From positions 4,393,241-4,457,240 of the forward strand of contig OZ037768.1 in the NCBI GenBank assembly GCA_964035545.1: a stretch of 64,000 bases of DNA. Direction: 5' to 3'. Shown in pieces: positions 54,101 through 64,000 of the stretch (within the stretch, counting starts at the first letter, position 1; each line of letters begins with the position of its first letter). Under the pieces are notes generated by a model that had not been told where the DNA came from, searched no databases, and saw nothing but the letters and a program-made list of their open reading frames with translations. Both the position numbers and the translations under genes were made by a program. The stretch is from Bugula neritina. Taxonomy: Eukaryota > Bryozoa > Gymnolaemata > Cheilostomatida > Bugulidae.

Positions 54101-57100
54101 TGGAGACTGGAAAGTGACGACTATAAATGACAGGAAACTGTTCAGAGACGTAGAGCAGGCTCTCAAGTCTATGGGGGTTGGTGCTGCAGAATCTGAGACC
54201 CTGTGGAAAGTGGTGGCAGCAGTTCTCCATCTGGTGAGAGTAAATTCAACTTGTTTGAACGTGACATTTAATGAGAGAATCCAATTGGCAAGGTCATAGC
54301 ACACAAAGCAAAGGTCAAAACTAAAGCACTGCTATCAGTTAGAAATAAATTTTTTTTTATAACTCATTAGCTAGACTGTGATAAGCTTGTTTGCTTCAAA
54401 TCAGTAAGTCTGTTTGGTATCATGTTTGTTTTGTGACGTCGTAATGGGTTTGATTTACTACTGTTACTTGCAAAGATGTAATATTATACCTGGACTATTG
54501 CTTCATGGGTGTGCATCATTTCATCTCACTGTAATAATAATTTACTCTTTTATGAATGCTTTAGCTACCGTGTTCAGTGAAGTGAGGTGAGGTGGAACCC
54601 CACACCTCACTGACTCACACATCACCCCATCACATCCCCTAATAACTTATGGCTGATGTATGCCAGCCTTACTCACTGCTCATGATCTCACCTCTGATTC
54701 ACACCTCTTCCTGTTGATCTGTTGTGTGTTTACTAGTCTTTCAGCTGCACAATAAACAGTTTCTGAATAAACTATATTTTTTGTGTAATCTAATTTTTCT
54801 TGCAGGGTGCATGGACTTGAAAACCACTGCTTTTGTAGTAGACAGGTATTGAAATGCGGACTTGTTTCTTCTCTACGAACTACACAATCATTTTCGTGAT
54901 GCGTGTAGCCTGTAGCTCATGTGAAATGTTCTAATTTTTGCAGGGTGAGCTAAACTTTGAAGAGAAACCCACCCGCAGCAATGCCCATGAGGTTGTGGTG
55001 ACAACTAAGGCCGTGGCAAAGCATCTCGCAGAGTTGCTGTCGGTGTCGGAGGAAAAGCTGCTGAAAACCTTGTGTTTCAGAGTTGTGGCAGCGGGCGGTG
55101 ATGTCGTTGAGAAAGGACATACTGAAAAAGAGGCTTTGTTTGCTAAGGATGCCTTTGCTAAGGTGAGCAGTGATAAGATACGTTCTATGTGCTATAAACA
55201 CCCTCCTTTGTGAAAATTGAACTTCTGAATGACTTTTCTTATTATCAAATTGAATTTCTACGCATCATGTAGCAAAGATTATTGTTTATTTTACTTCTCA
55301 CTTGGACCATTGTTTGATATCGTGCTATAACCCATATTTTGTATTGACATTTTACACAGAATTCCTTTATTATTATAACATAATCCATCATATGAAGGCC
55401 GAAGAATTGTACATCTGCTGCATATACTGCATATACTGTATATACATCCTATACTAATGACTACAAGGTGTTAGTTAGTTGTTACACAACAATGCAGTGT
55501 ATAGATACAGTATATGTAGAAAGGTCCATCAGCCAGTACATACCCTGCAAGGGTGTATTTCCCTGTCCTTATCTTCTAATTACTGTGAGATAACTGGCCC
55601 ACGCCAAATCTGCATATTTTATGATAAATGCAGCACATTTACTGTTACTTTAAAGACTTCTGTTTTAGTAATACTGGCATATATTATACATTATTACTCA
55701 TGATACAGAAGCTATGTAATCTCAACGTGATAGTTTTATCACTACTGTTGTCATAGAATGCTGTTATCTGAAGCTGCAGTAGTTTTGCAAGTTTATAGTT
55801 CTCATTATTTATTCATGTAAAGAGAATATTTTACTTCTCTGCTCGAATGCTTCTATAAGCACTTTGTCGCACAAAGCGACAGGAAATGAATATAATACCG
55901 TTTGCCGTCTCCTGGTACACATAATATATGTAACAGCATCTGCTAAGTTAACGTCAGCAACTGCAACCCATTGTTCCTCATGCAGAGGATTTTGGCTACA
56001 ATCTTTTTATTGTTTGTGTTGGCTTATTTCTCCTCATTATAGCTTTTGTTATTAGACATATGATGTCATATCTATCTTCATTAATATCAGAGTTTGTAAT
56101 CACTACTTATTCCTGTGTATCTTTGCACGTAACTTTGTTGTTCTCTTTGTTGTGTGGTACTTAATTGGTTGCCGTTTGTTGTAGAATCTGTATGACCGCA
56201 TGTTTACCTGGGTGGTAGCTACGTTGAACAGTGTAATACACTTAGAGAAAGATATTCGTAGGCACGGGGCTGGCTCCGTTATCGGCGTGCTTGATATTTA
56301 TGGCTTTGAGATATTTGATGACAACAGGTATGCAAATTGTGCAAGGTGCCCTCTCATTTGACATGTAATGACAAGTTCCCCTATCAGTTGTGTCTGCTAC
56401 ATGTTATACACTCAAGAATGCTGGCTGCATGTTCTTAATCTGCTCTATAATTGACTTGCAGTGTGTTCAGCACTATATGCACAAGTATAAAGCCCATAGT
56501 AAAGGACTATATGTCTATTGTCAAACTCCTAATGTTTAACCTGTGACAGCCAACCAAACCAAGTCATGCTAAAGTTGTTGGTGCCCATCCCTTTTATACT
56601 TATTAAAAAGTAGTTTATTATTCGAAACATTGACTTTGGCATGAAAGTATGTGTAGAAAATAATTGCATTTTCACAACTCCTAGCTTAGTTCTCTGTTCA
56701 CTTGAATATTGGTTTTTATTATATTGGTTTTAATACTTGGACTAGTTTTGAGCAGTTCTGTATCAACTACTGCAATGAGAAGCTGCAGCAGCTGTTCATA
56801 GAGTTGGTGCTGAAGCAGGAGCAAGATGAGTACACGAAGGAAGGGATTACCTGGGTACAGGTCAGTGATACTAACTCGTAATAGTAATACTAGTAGTACT
56901 ACTACTAGCAATAGTACTACTAGCGATAGTACTACTAGCGATAGTACTACTAGCGATAGTACTACTAGCAATAGTACTACTAGCGATAGTACTACTAGTG
57001 ATAGTACTACTAGTGATAGTAATAATAGTAATAGTACTACTAGTGATTATAATACTAGTGATAGGACTACTGATACTACTGGTGATATTACCTCATCACT

Positions 57101-60100
57101 CTTGCTGCTAATAATTCTAAATATACTTCACTATGAGATTTAAACGCTGTGTTATCTGTCATAATTTTTCTAATAATTCAGTTTCTAACCGGCAGAGATA
57201 TTGTCAAGGTTATTGCTAGTGGTTGTCATAGATGTGCTCCGGTGAATGGCCCTCACATATATAAATGCACACTATGAATAAATTGAGTATAATTTATATA
57301 GGTCACACTGTAATACATGTGTATATAGGTCACACTGTAATACATGTATATATAGGTCACACTGTAATACATATGTATATAGGTCACACTGTAATACATA
57401 CATGTATATAGGTCACACTGTAATACATGTGTATATAGGTCACACTGTAATACATGTATATATAGGTCACGCTGTAATACATGTGTATATAGGTCACACT
57501 GTAATACATGTGTATGTAGGTCACACTGTAATACATGTGTAGATAGGTCACACTGTAATACATGTGTAGATAGGTCACACTGTAATACATATGTATATAG
57601 GTCACACTGTAATACATATGTATATAGGTCACACTGTAATACATACATGTATATAGGTCACACTGTAATACATGTGTATATAGGTCACACTGTAATACAT
57701 GTATATATAGGTCACGCTGTAATACATGTGTATATAGGTCACACTGTAATACATGTGTATGTAGGTCACACTGTAATACATGTGTAGATAGGTCACACTG
57801 TAATACATGTGTAGATAGGTCACACTGTAATACATATGTATATAGGTCACACTGTAATACATATGTATATAGGTCACACTGTAATACATATGTATATAGG
57901 TCACACTGTAATATATGTGTATGTAGGTCACACTGTAATACATGTGTATATGATACTGCATTACATACACCTACACCACAATGTTGCCCATTTACCAACT
58001 CAATTTGAGTTGCAGTTTTTTCTAATATGTTATTTTTTGCAAGAGTCTCGAAGCCATATCTGTGTTGATAACACTCAGTTGATAGTCTCACAAACTCAAC
58101 ATGTTTTGTTTACACAGAGCATTTACTGAGGTACTTGTAGGAGTTGAAGTTCTTCAATATTTGGTTTAATCTTATTCATCAACATAGTGTTGTTACCAAT
58201 CAATAGATATTCAATTTAGTTGTATCATTTTAATGTTTCCTCACTGATGTTATTAGAATACCAGACCTACTTCATACTATATCTAAGATCACAATCTAAC
58301 CCTGTACAGCATATAGTATAAACTGTTCGAATGTATCATGATTTTAGTGTCTCTGTAACACAGTAATGGCTTCTTCAATTCTAATTCTAGATTGAATACT
58401 TCAACAATAAGCCTATCTGTGATTTGGTGGACAAGCCAAGACAAGGCATAATGGCTGTGTTAGATGATGCATGCTTCGGTGTGGGAAAGGTTACAGACCA
58501 GGTATATACCTGACTATCTTTCTGTATCAGACCGCAATGTTGGGGAACCCCTGCACCCCCCCCCCGCATGCATTGGTATATGTATCATGAAGAGTTGTCT
58601 TCACAGGAAATAAGTCATGTTATAAACCACAATACCCAGTCAAAAAGTTCAAACTCTGCTAAGCAAAAACTTTTAAGTAAATATTATTGGGTATAAGTTT
58701 AATATAATTGAAAATTGTATAGAAATTGCAAAGGTTTTCCCACATGTAATATATATTATTTCAGCCATGATTATATTTTGTTACTGAATAATAACATGTT
58801 TTACTTTAATCCTAGCTTGATGTAGTGAGATGATGTAATAAGTATGGTGTTACTTCATGGTTCTTTGAAAGAATTGCTCAGTTCTAATACAAGTAACCAC
58901 CCTCTCAAAATATGCAAATATTAGCTGATAAAAATGGAATCACCAAATGTTGTTTTGAGTATGGCTGTATCACTCGCCCACACTATTTAGGTCACGCCTA
59001 CACTATGTAGGTCATGTCTGCTGTTTAATTCTATGAAACTGATACAATATGATGTGACCTCTAATCAAACACAGCAGTTACCCTTTTTCTGTGCTTGTAT
59101 CAGTGCTGTTTACAACGAGATTCCTATTACTGTTTTCTCATTTCACTACAATTTCTATTTTTAGCTGTTCTTGGAAGCCATGGACAAACAACTTGGAAAT
59201 AATGCTCATTATAGCAGCAGAGGGGTGAGTGTTGCTCAGTGTTGAGTATACCAACATTACTGTGTGTTACTTTATGATGTACTTACACTATGACCAGGGT
59301 GTGTGCGGTATTATTATGTAGGCTTTTATATGTCCAAATAGATATACACGCCCCCTACACACTGTAGGCACACATGTATACACACTGCATACACACTGTA
59401 TGTTCACATGTATACAGTGTATACAGTGTATGTACACACTGTATACACTTACCATGTAGTTATAAAAACTGTTTAACTTAAATCACATGTACTTACCTTA
59501 CAGGTTATATATTATGTATACACTGCATAACATGCAGTGTGCATCTCAGTTTATTCCCAATGAAAATCTTTAATATTTATTACCTGAAATTCTATATTCA
59601 ATCTGTGAGAAAAGCTATAGTTTTTTCTTAATGTTTGGAGGAAATACTCGTACCTGATGGGTTTTTAATATTAAAAGCTCACTAGGTCTGTATTTGACAA
59701 AATTGGGCAAATCTTCTATTTTGACATACTTGGAGTTATGTCATCTTATACATTCATGAGAAGATAACTCCTGTGTGTTATCATATATATCTGCACAGCT
59801 GCTATTTGTTTGCAGACGGACAGGTCAGATAAGACGCTGGTTCATGGCAGAGACTTCAGAGTGAAGCACTACGCTGGAAACGTGACGTACAGCACGGAGA
59901 ATTTCATCATAAAGAACAAGGACACTCTGTTCCAGGACTTCAAGAGACTCATGTATGGCAGGTAGGTTTGTTTCACTTATTATGCTGAATCTGGGCTATT
60001 GTGTTATGCATTTAATTATTTTATTGGGTTTACGTTGTAAGATGTGTGGCATTTCTATTTCTCTAAACTATTGTTATTAGCTGTTAGGTAGGCATATTTC

Positions 60101-63100
60101 CATGTACTTGAGTATAAGGCCTACAGAATTTATGCTATTGTACTCTGTACTATCAGAAAATTGTGGGCCACTGAATGTACTGAATCGGCCATAAAACCTG
60201 AATTTCATGATATAGGAATGCAATGATGTCACATACGTGCATTATGTAAGGTTAATTGATACCCCAGTAATACTTCTAGAGACGTGTTTGCCCTCCAACA
60301 CTGTAAACTCTAGTTTTGCTCTGTAAACTATGCTAGTTGAATTCAGTAGACTTTCAGCTCTCTACTGGCATTAAGACTATATGTCAGAAGGCCTTTAGAA
60401 GTTTCCAAGTTTAGTATTTAAATGTAACCAGAGATATTTTCATTTAGTATGGAGTTATCTTCTCCTATGCATTATACAAATGTATCATTTAGTTCAAATC
60501 CGGTGCTGGCAGAGATGTTCCCAGATGGAGATAAGCATGTGCAGGAAGTCACTAAGCGACCAGAAAGTGCCGGTACTCACTTTAAGAACTCCATCATTTC
60601 TCTAGTTGACAACTTGGCTACAAAGGTGAATTTATTTATAGCTGCATTGTTTATGGGCAAGCCTCTCTCTTTAGCAAATGTAGTGCTCATAATTTCATCT
60701 TTGATTAGTAATAATTTTTTGCAATGTTGAGATAGTGTTTCCTCAGTTTTTTAAAAAGTAATTTTAAGCTAAATAAAATTTTGTTCCCTCTTTGAGTCTA
60801 GTTGGAGTTGTCTCTCTTTTCTACTTGAGTTGAAGTAACTAGAAATACTTTATTCAATATTATTTATTAATACTAGAGTTTGCTTTGCTGTGCTGTGTAT
60901 TAGCTGTACCCAGTGTTACTGTACTATATACTGTGTGTTACTGTACTATATACTGTGTGTTACTGTACTATATACCGTGTTACTGTACTATGTACTGTGT
61001 TACTGTACTATGTACTGTGTTACTGTACTATGTACTGTGTTACTGTACTATATACCGTGTTACTGTACTATGTACTGTGTTACTGTACTATGTACTGTGT
61101 TACTGTACTATGTACTGTGTTACTGTACTATATACTGTATCGTAATGTTTAGACACCACACTACGTACGCTGCATCAAGCCTAATGAGATTAAATCTCCC
61201 AACTCGTTTGACGAAGAGAGAGTGCGTCACCAAATTGCGTATCTGGGACTACTTGAAAATGTCAAGGTCAGGCGAGCTGGTTTTGCTTTCCGAATGCTCT
61301 ACACTAGATTTCTGGCCAGGTACGTTGCTGCTCTTATATTCCTGTTTGTGATATGACTAAGTTTTATAACTCGTACTAACGTAGTTGCGGTGTGTTTATT
61401 GATGAGTGTAAATGGCATTCAACTCAGCCAAGTAATGGTTTACTTTGCCTATCAATTTAATGCCTCCGGGGAATATCCGTTAGTTACTGACATACGTGGT
61501 GAGATAATTACAAAGGTCTACTTTAACTAAGACTAAGTTCTTCAAATATACTGCAGGTACAAGATGCTGAGTAAAGAGACGTGGCCCACATACCGTGGCC
61601 GAGTGGAAGACGGCTGTAGGGCTATACTCTCTAAAGAAGGTCTACTAGATGACGTGCAGTTTGGACTCACCAAAATCTTTATCAAGACACCAAAATCCTT
61701 GTTTAGTTTAGAAGCCAGTCGTTCGGCTAGAATACCTCCCATAGTTCTGTTCCTGCAGAAGGTACGCTTTCTCTGCTCTTTGCTGCTGGAGGTAGAAAAG
61801 CTCATTTTAACTGGCTGTTGTACTTGCGTGGGCCGCTGCCTTGTTTTTACTGGATGCTGCTGTCTCATCATGTTCTATAAATAATCCGCAAAGTTACGTA
61901 GCGTTGCTCTTACTTCCAGGCTATACTCTATAGGGTATTGTGCTTTCACTCAGTATTGATGTTGGCTTATAGAACACTGGTCAATATCTACGCTATGGGC
62001 ATTCAGTAGACTGCAGCTCTATTAGCTAATCAAACGCTGACATTCATGTTACTGTAACAGTCGTATCTTTAGCCTGACGGCAGCTTTGTACATCTGCCTA
62101 GTCAGCCGAAGTATAAGAGAGTTCAGCCGCTGACTATAAGATACCAACTAGAGTGCTGCCAGATTACAAACTGTTTCTTAGCCCTAGTTTTACAGTATAA
62201 ATTTGTCATTCAGAATAACACACCGACCCGTATTTAATATGGGTGAGTTGTTGGCTGGAATTCAGGCAAGAACTGTCGATGCCCATTGCCCAAATTTTGA
62301 AAACTCTTTAGATTTTCTTAGAAAACCCCCATTTTACCTGTATAAACTGTTGAGTATATCATAGCCAGACCTTGCAATAGATATGGTTATCTGTTACAGC
62401 ATTGGCGTGGTGGATTGGCAAGAAGGATGGTAGCTAAGATGAAAGCCATACGAATCATCGTCACTCGCTTCAGACGCTACAAGCTGAGAAGATATGTTGT
62501 GAGTTTGGTGGAAAAACTCAAGTGAGTATATCGTGCATTTCTGTGTGTATGCTGCAGTGTGTACAGTGTAGTGTGCATTGTATACTGTAATATGTATTGT
62601 ATACTGTAGTGTGTATTGTACGGTGTAGTGTGTATTGTACGGTGTAGTGTGTATTGTACGGTGTAGTGTGTACTGTATACTGTGTAGTGTGTACTGTGTA
62701 GTGTGTATTGTATACTGTGTAGTGTGTACTGTATACTGTGTAGTGTGTACTGTATACTGTGTAGTGTGTACTGTATACTGTGTAGTGTGTATTGTATACT
62801 GTGTAGTGTGTACTGTATACTGTGTAGTGTTGTATTGTACAGTGTAGTGGGTACTGTATACTGTGTAGTGTGGTATGTATTGTATACTGTGGCATATACT
62901 GTTTACTGTACAGTACGTACTGTTCATATACCAGAAATATATTATACGTATGTGTGTAGGTATGCAAAATCAATGAAGGATTATGGGAAGAGTATAGAAT
63001 GGCCGGCACCTCCTAAAGTTCTCAGTGGGTTTGTAGACGAGTTGCGCAGAGCCTACAGAATGTAAGTCTACGTCTATGTGTTTATGATAATCTTGCACTC

Positions 63101-63830
63101 TGGTCCCCGTAGCTGTTGGGAACACAGGCTATGTCTCTGCAAGTCGTATTGTGTGGGTTTACTGCTGTAGCTGGTATTGTGAATTCAGTATTGAAAACTG
63201 AAAAGTATGGTGTTTCACATGTTATACTGATGTAGTGTATTGTTATGTGGTGTTTTTATACACTATTAACACATAAGTTGGTATACTATGCTGATACATA
63301 GTATACTGACACATATTATACTGATACATAGTGTGTTGACACATAGTGTGCTGACACATAGTATGCTGACACATAGTATGCTGACACATAGTATACTGAT
63401 ACATGGTGTGCTGATACATAGTGTGCTGATACATATTATACTGATACATAGTGTGCTGACACATAGTGTGCTGACACATAGTATGCTGACACATAGTATG
63501 CTGACACATAGTATACTGATACATGGTGTGCTGATACATAGTGTGCTGATGCATGGTATGCTGATACATAGTATACTGATACATGGTGTGCTGATACATA
63601 GTGTGCTGATACATAGTATGCTGATACATAGTATGCTGACACATAGTATACTGATACATAGTATGCTGATACCTCTTGACAGATGGAGGGCCAGGATGAT
63701 ACTCTCCAAGGTAAAGTCAGACGAGTGGCCTGTGCTCAGGCTCAAAGTTGCGGCTGCAGAAGAACTCATGGGTAAAAGAAAAGACTGGGGCCAGTCGAGA
63801 AAGTTGTGGAGAGGATCCTATCTGGCCGGG
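51112..63830 (+). CDS. MYO1D: Class I myosin, MYO1D/Myo31DF type, C-terminus missing
   Basis: Actin-based motor that links membranes to actin; the fly orthologue sets left-right asymmetry. Eighteen exons join in phase for 837 residues (family length about 1000): 51112-51212, 51322-51530, 51708-51801, 52015-52180, 53366-53419, 54018-54233, 54944-55162, 56185-56327, 56746-56860, 58391-58501, 59165-59224, 59816-59961, 60493-60625, 61153-61319, 61557-61761, 62400-62521, 62960-63061 and 63683-63830. The motor has an intact P-loop ([12 protein letters not shown]), switch I ([17 protein letters not shown]), switch II ([19 protein letters not shown]) and the actin-site [18 protein letters not shown]. 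Two IQ-like motifs follow ([28 protein letters not shown]), then [17 protein letters not shown], which is typical of MYO1D/MYO1G. The lipid-binding TH1 tail begins at about residue 770 and continues past the right edge. All splice sites are canonical. Confidence 0.95.
54806..54845 (+). other. Possible poison exon in the myosin gene
   Basis: Between exons ending at 54233 and starting at 54944 there is a strong acceptor (TTTTTCTTGCAG), 40 bases and a donor (CAG|GTATTG). If included it would read Gly-Ala-Trp-Thr and then TGA, so the transcript would be a decay target. It starts with the same GGTG as the true next exon. It could be an accident. Confidence 0.35.
56880..57070. repeat. 15-bp minisatellite (AGTACTACTAGCGAT)
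   Basis: About twelve copies in the myosin intron that starts at 56861, only 20 bases after the donor site. Variants differ at the AGCGAT/AGTGAT position. Confidence 0.92.
57299..57950. repeat. 27-bp minisatellite with 245-bp higher-order unit
   Basis: Twenty-four copies of ATAGGTCACACTGTAATACA plus GTGTAT in the same myosin intron. Variant order is itself repeated: nine units starting at about 57378 recur starting at about 57623, a shift of 245 bp. Most copies carry TATATAGGTCA or GTAGATAGGTCA. Confidence 0.95.
59335..59460. repeat. TACACACTGTA-rich short repeats
   Basis: Imperfect repeats of ACACACTGTATACA with local dyad symmetry in the myosin intron between exons ending at 59224 and starting at 59816. 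Confidence 0.6.
60915..61140. repeat. 17-bp minisatellite (TACTGTACTATGTACTG)
   Basis: About thirteen copies of a 17-19 bp unit ending only 12 bases before the myosin acceptor at 61151. It supplies much of the upstream sequence of that 3' splice site. Confidence 0.93.
62550..62925. repeat. GTGTAGTGTGTACTGTATACT minisatellite
   Basis: Variant copies of a 21-bp unit fill the intron between myosin exons 62400-62521 and 62960-63061. The unit contains TGTGTAG, the same hexanucleotide context as the real acceptor TGTGTGTAG at 62959. Confidence 0.92.
63285..63672. repeat. 15-bp minisatellite (ACATAGTATGCTGAC)
   Basis: About twenty-five copies immediately before the last myosin exon in the window (acceptor at 63682). 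A block of variants, from ATATTATACTGATACATAGT through ACATGGTGTGCTG, occurs twice, about 120 bp apart. Confidence 0.93.
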
Positions 63831-64000
63831 GTATGTGCTAGGGCAGTACAGCTTCTTCTGTACTGTAGGGTGGGGCCTTGGATAGGGTGTGTCTTATATT
63901 GTAAGGTGTGGCCTAGGATAGGGTGGAGCCTTGGATAGGTTGTGTCCTAGGGTAGGGTGTGTAGTATACTGTAGGGTGTGCCAGAGCCCTGGTAGGAAAT

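Noticed and set aside
57253-58091. Repetitive minus-strand frames of up to 235 residues (TYVLQCDL-type repeats)
   Set aside because: They come from the 27-bp minisatellite in a myosin intron; period 27 keeps frames open by chance.
62394-63938. Repetitive frames opposite or within the last myosin introns
   Set aside because: They translate 15-bp and 21-bp minisatellites. The real coding segments there are the short myosin exons.

Overview
The window is AT-rich, intron-dense nuclear DNA from an invertebrate metazoan. The clues are GT-AG introns, single-copy animal genes (transmembrane adenylyl cyclase, CHFR, V-ATPase subunit d, an LRRC46-like protein, a class I myosin of the MYO1D/Myo31DF type), tRNA-derived SINEs and many minisatellites. 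CHFR and LRRC46-like genes fit a lophotrochozoan or other slowly reduced invertebrate better than a fly or nematode, but the phylum cannot be fixed from sequence alone. No bacterial, viral or organellar genes were seen. Gene models were built by joining exons at GT/AG sites with consistent reading phase.

Layout. 765-12797 (-): 5' two thirds of a transmembrane adenylyl cyclase; its second catalytic domain lies off the left edge. 14037-14436: 200 uninterrupted GT dinucleotides. 14486-15078 (+): the last two exons of a RECQL4-type helicase, without the rest of the gene. 15381-18353 (-): an unrecognised membrane-anchored Lys/Glu-rich protein whose last exons are tandem copies of one exon-intron unit. 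20860-27201 (+): complete CHFR ubiquitin ligase. 27764-31141 (-): complete V-ATPase subunit d. 31829-34805 (+): complete LRRC46-like protein. 35389-47909 (-): a tandem cluster of four paralogous small secreted, mostly GPI-signal-bearing, CUB-like genes, one of them a pseudogene. 51112-63830 (+): 18 exons (837 codons) of a MYO1D-type myosin, running off the right edge inside its tail domain.

The housekeeping genes are compactly packed: V-ATPase d and the LRRC46-like gene are head to head (687 bp between start codons), and three neighbouring pairs are tail to tail within about 300 to 600 bp. They do not form one pathway. The accessory part is the four-gene secreted cluster and the Lys/Glu repeat gene. 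Both look lineage-specific and both evolve by local duplication; they are the best candidates for undescribed biology here. Intron space is unusually rich in minisatellites, several of which carry splice-acceptor-like or nuclear-receptor-like motifs.
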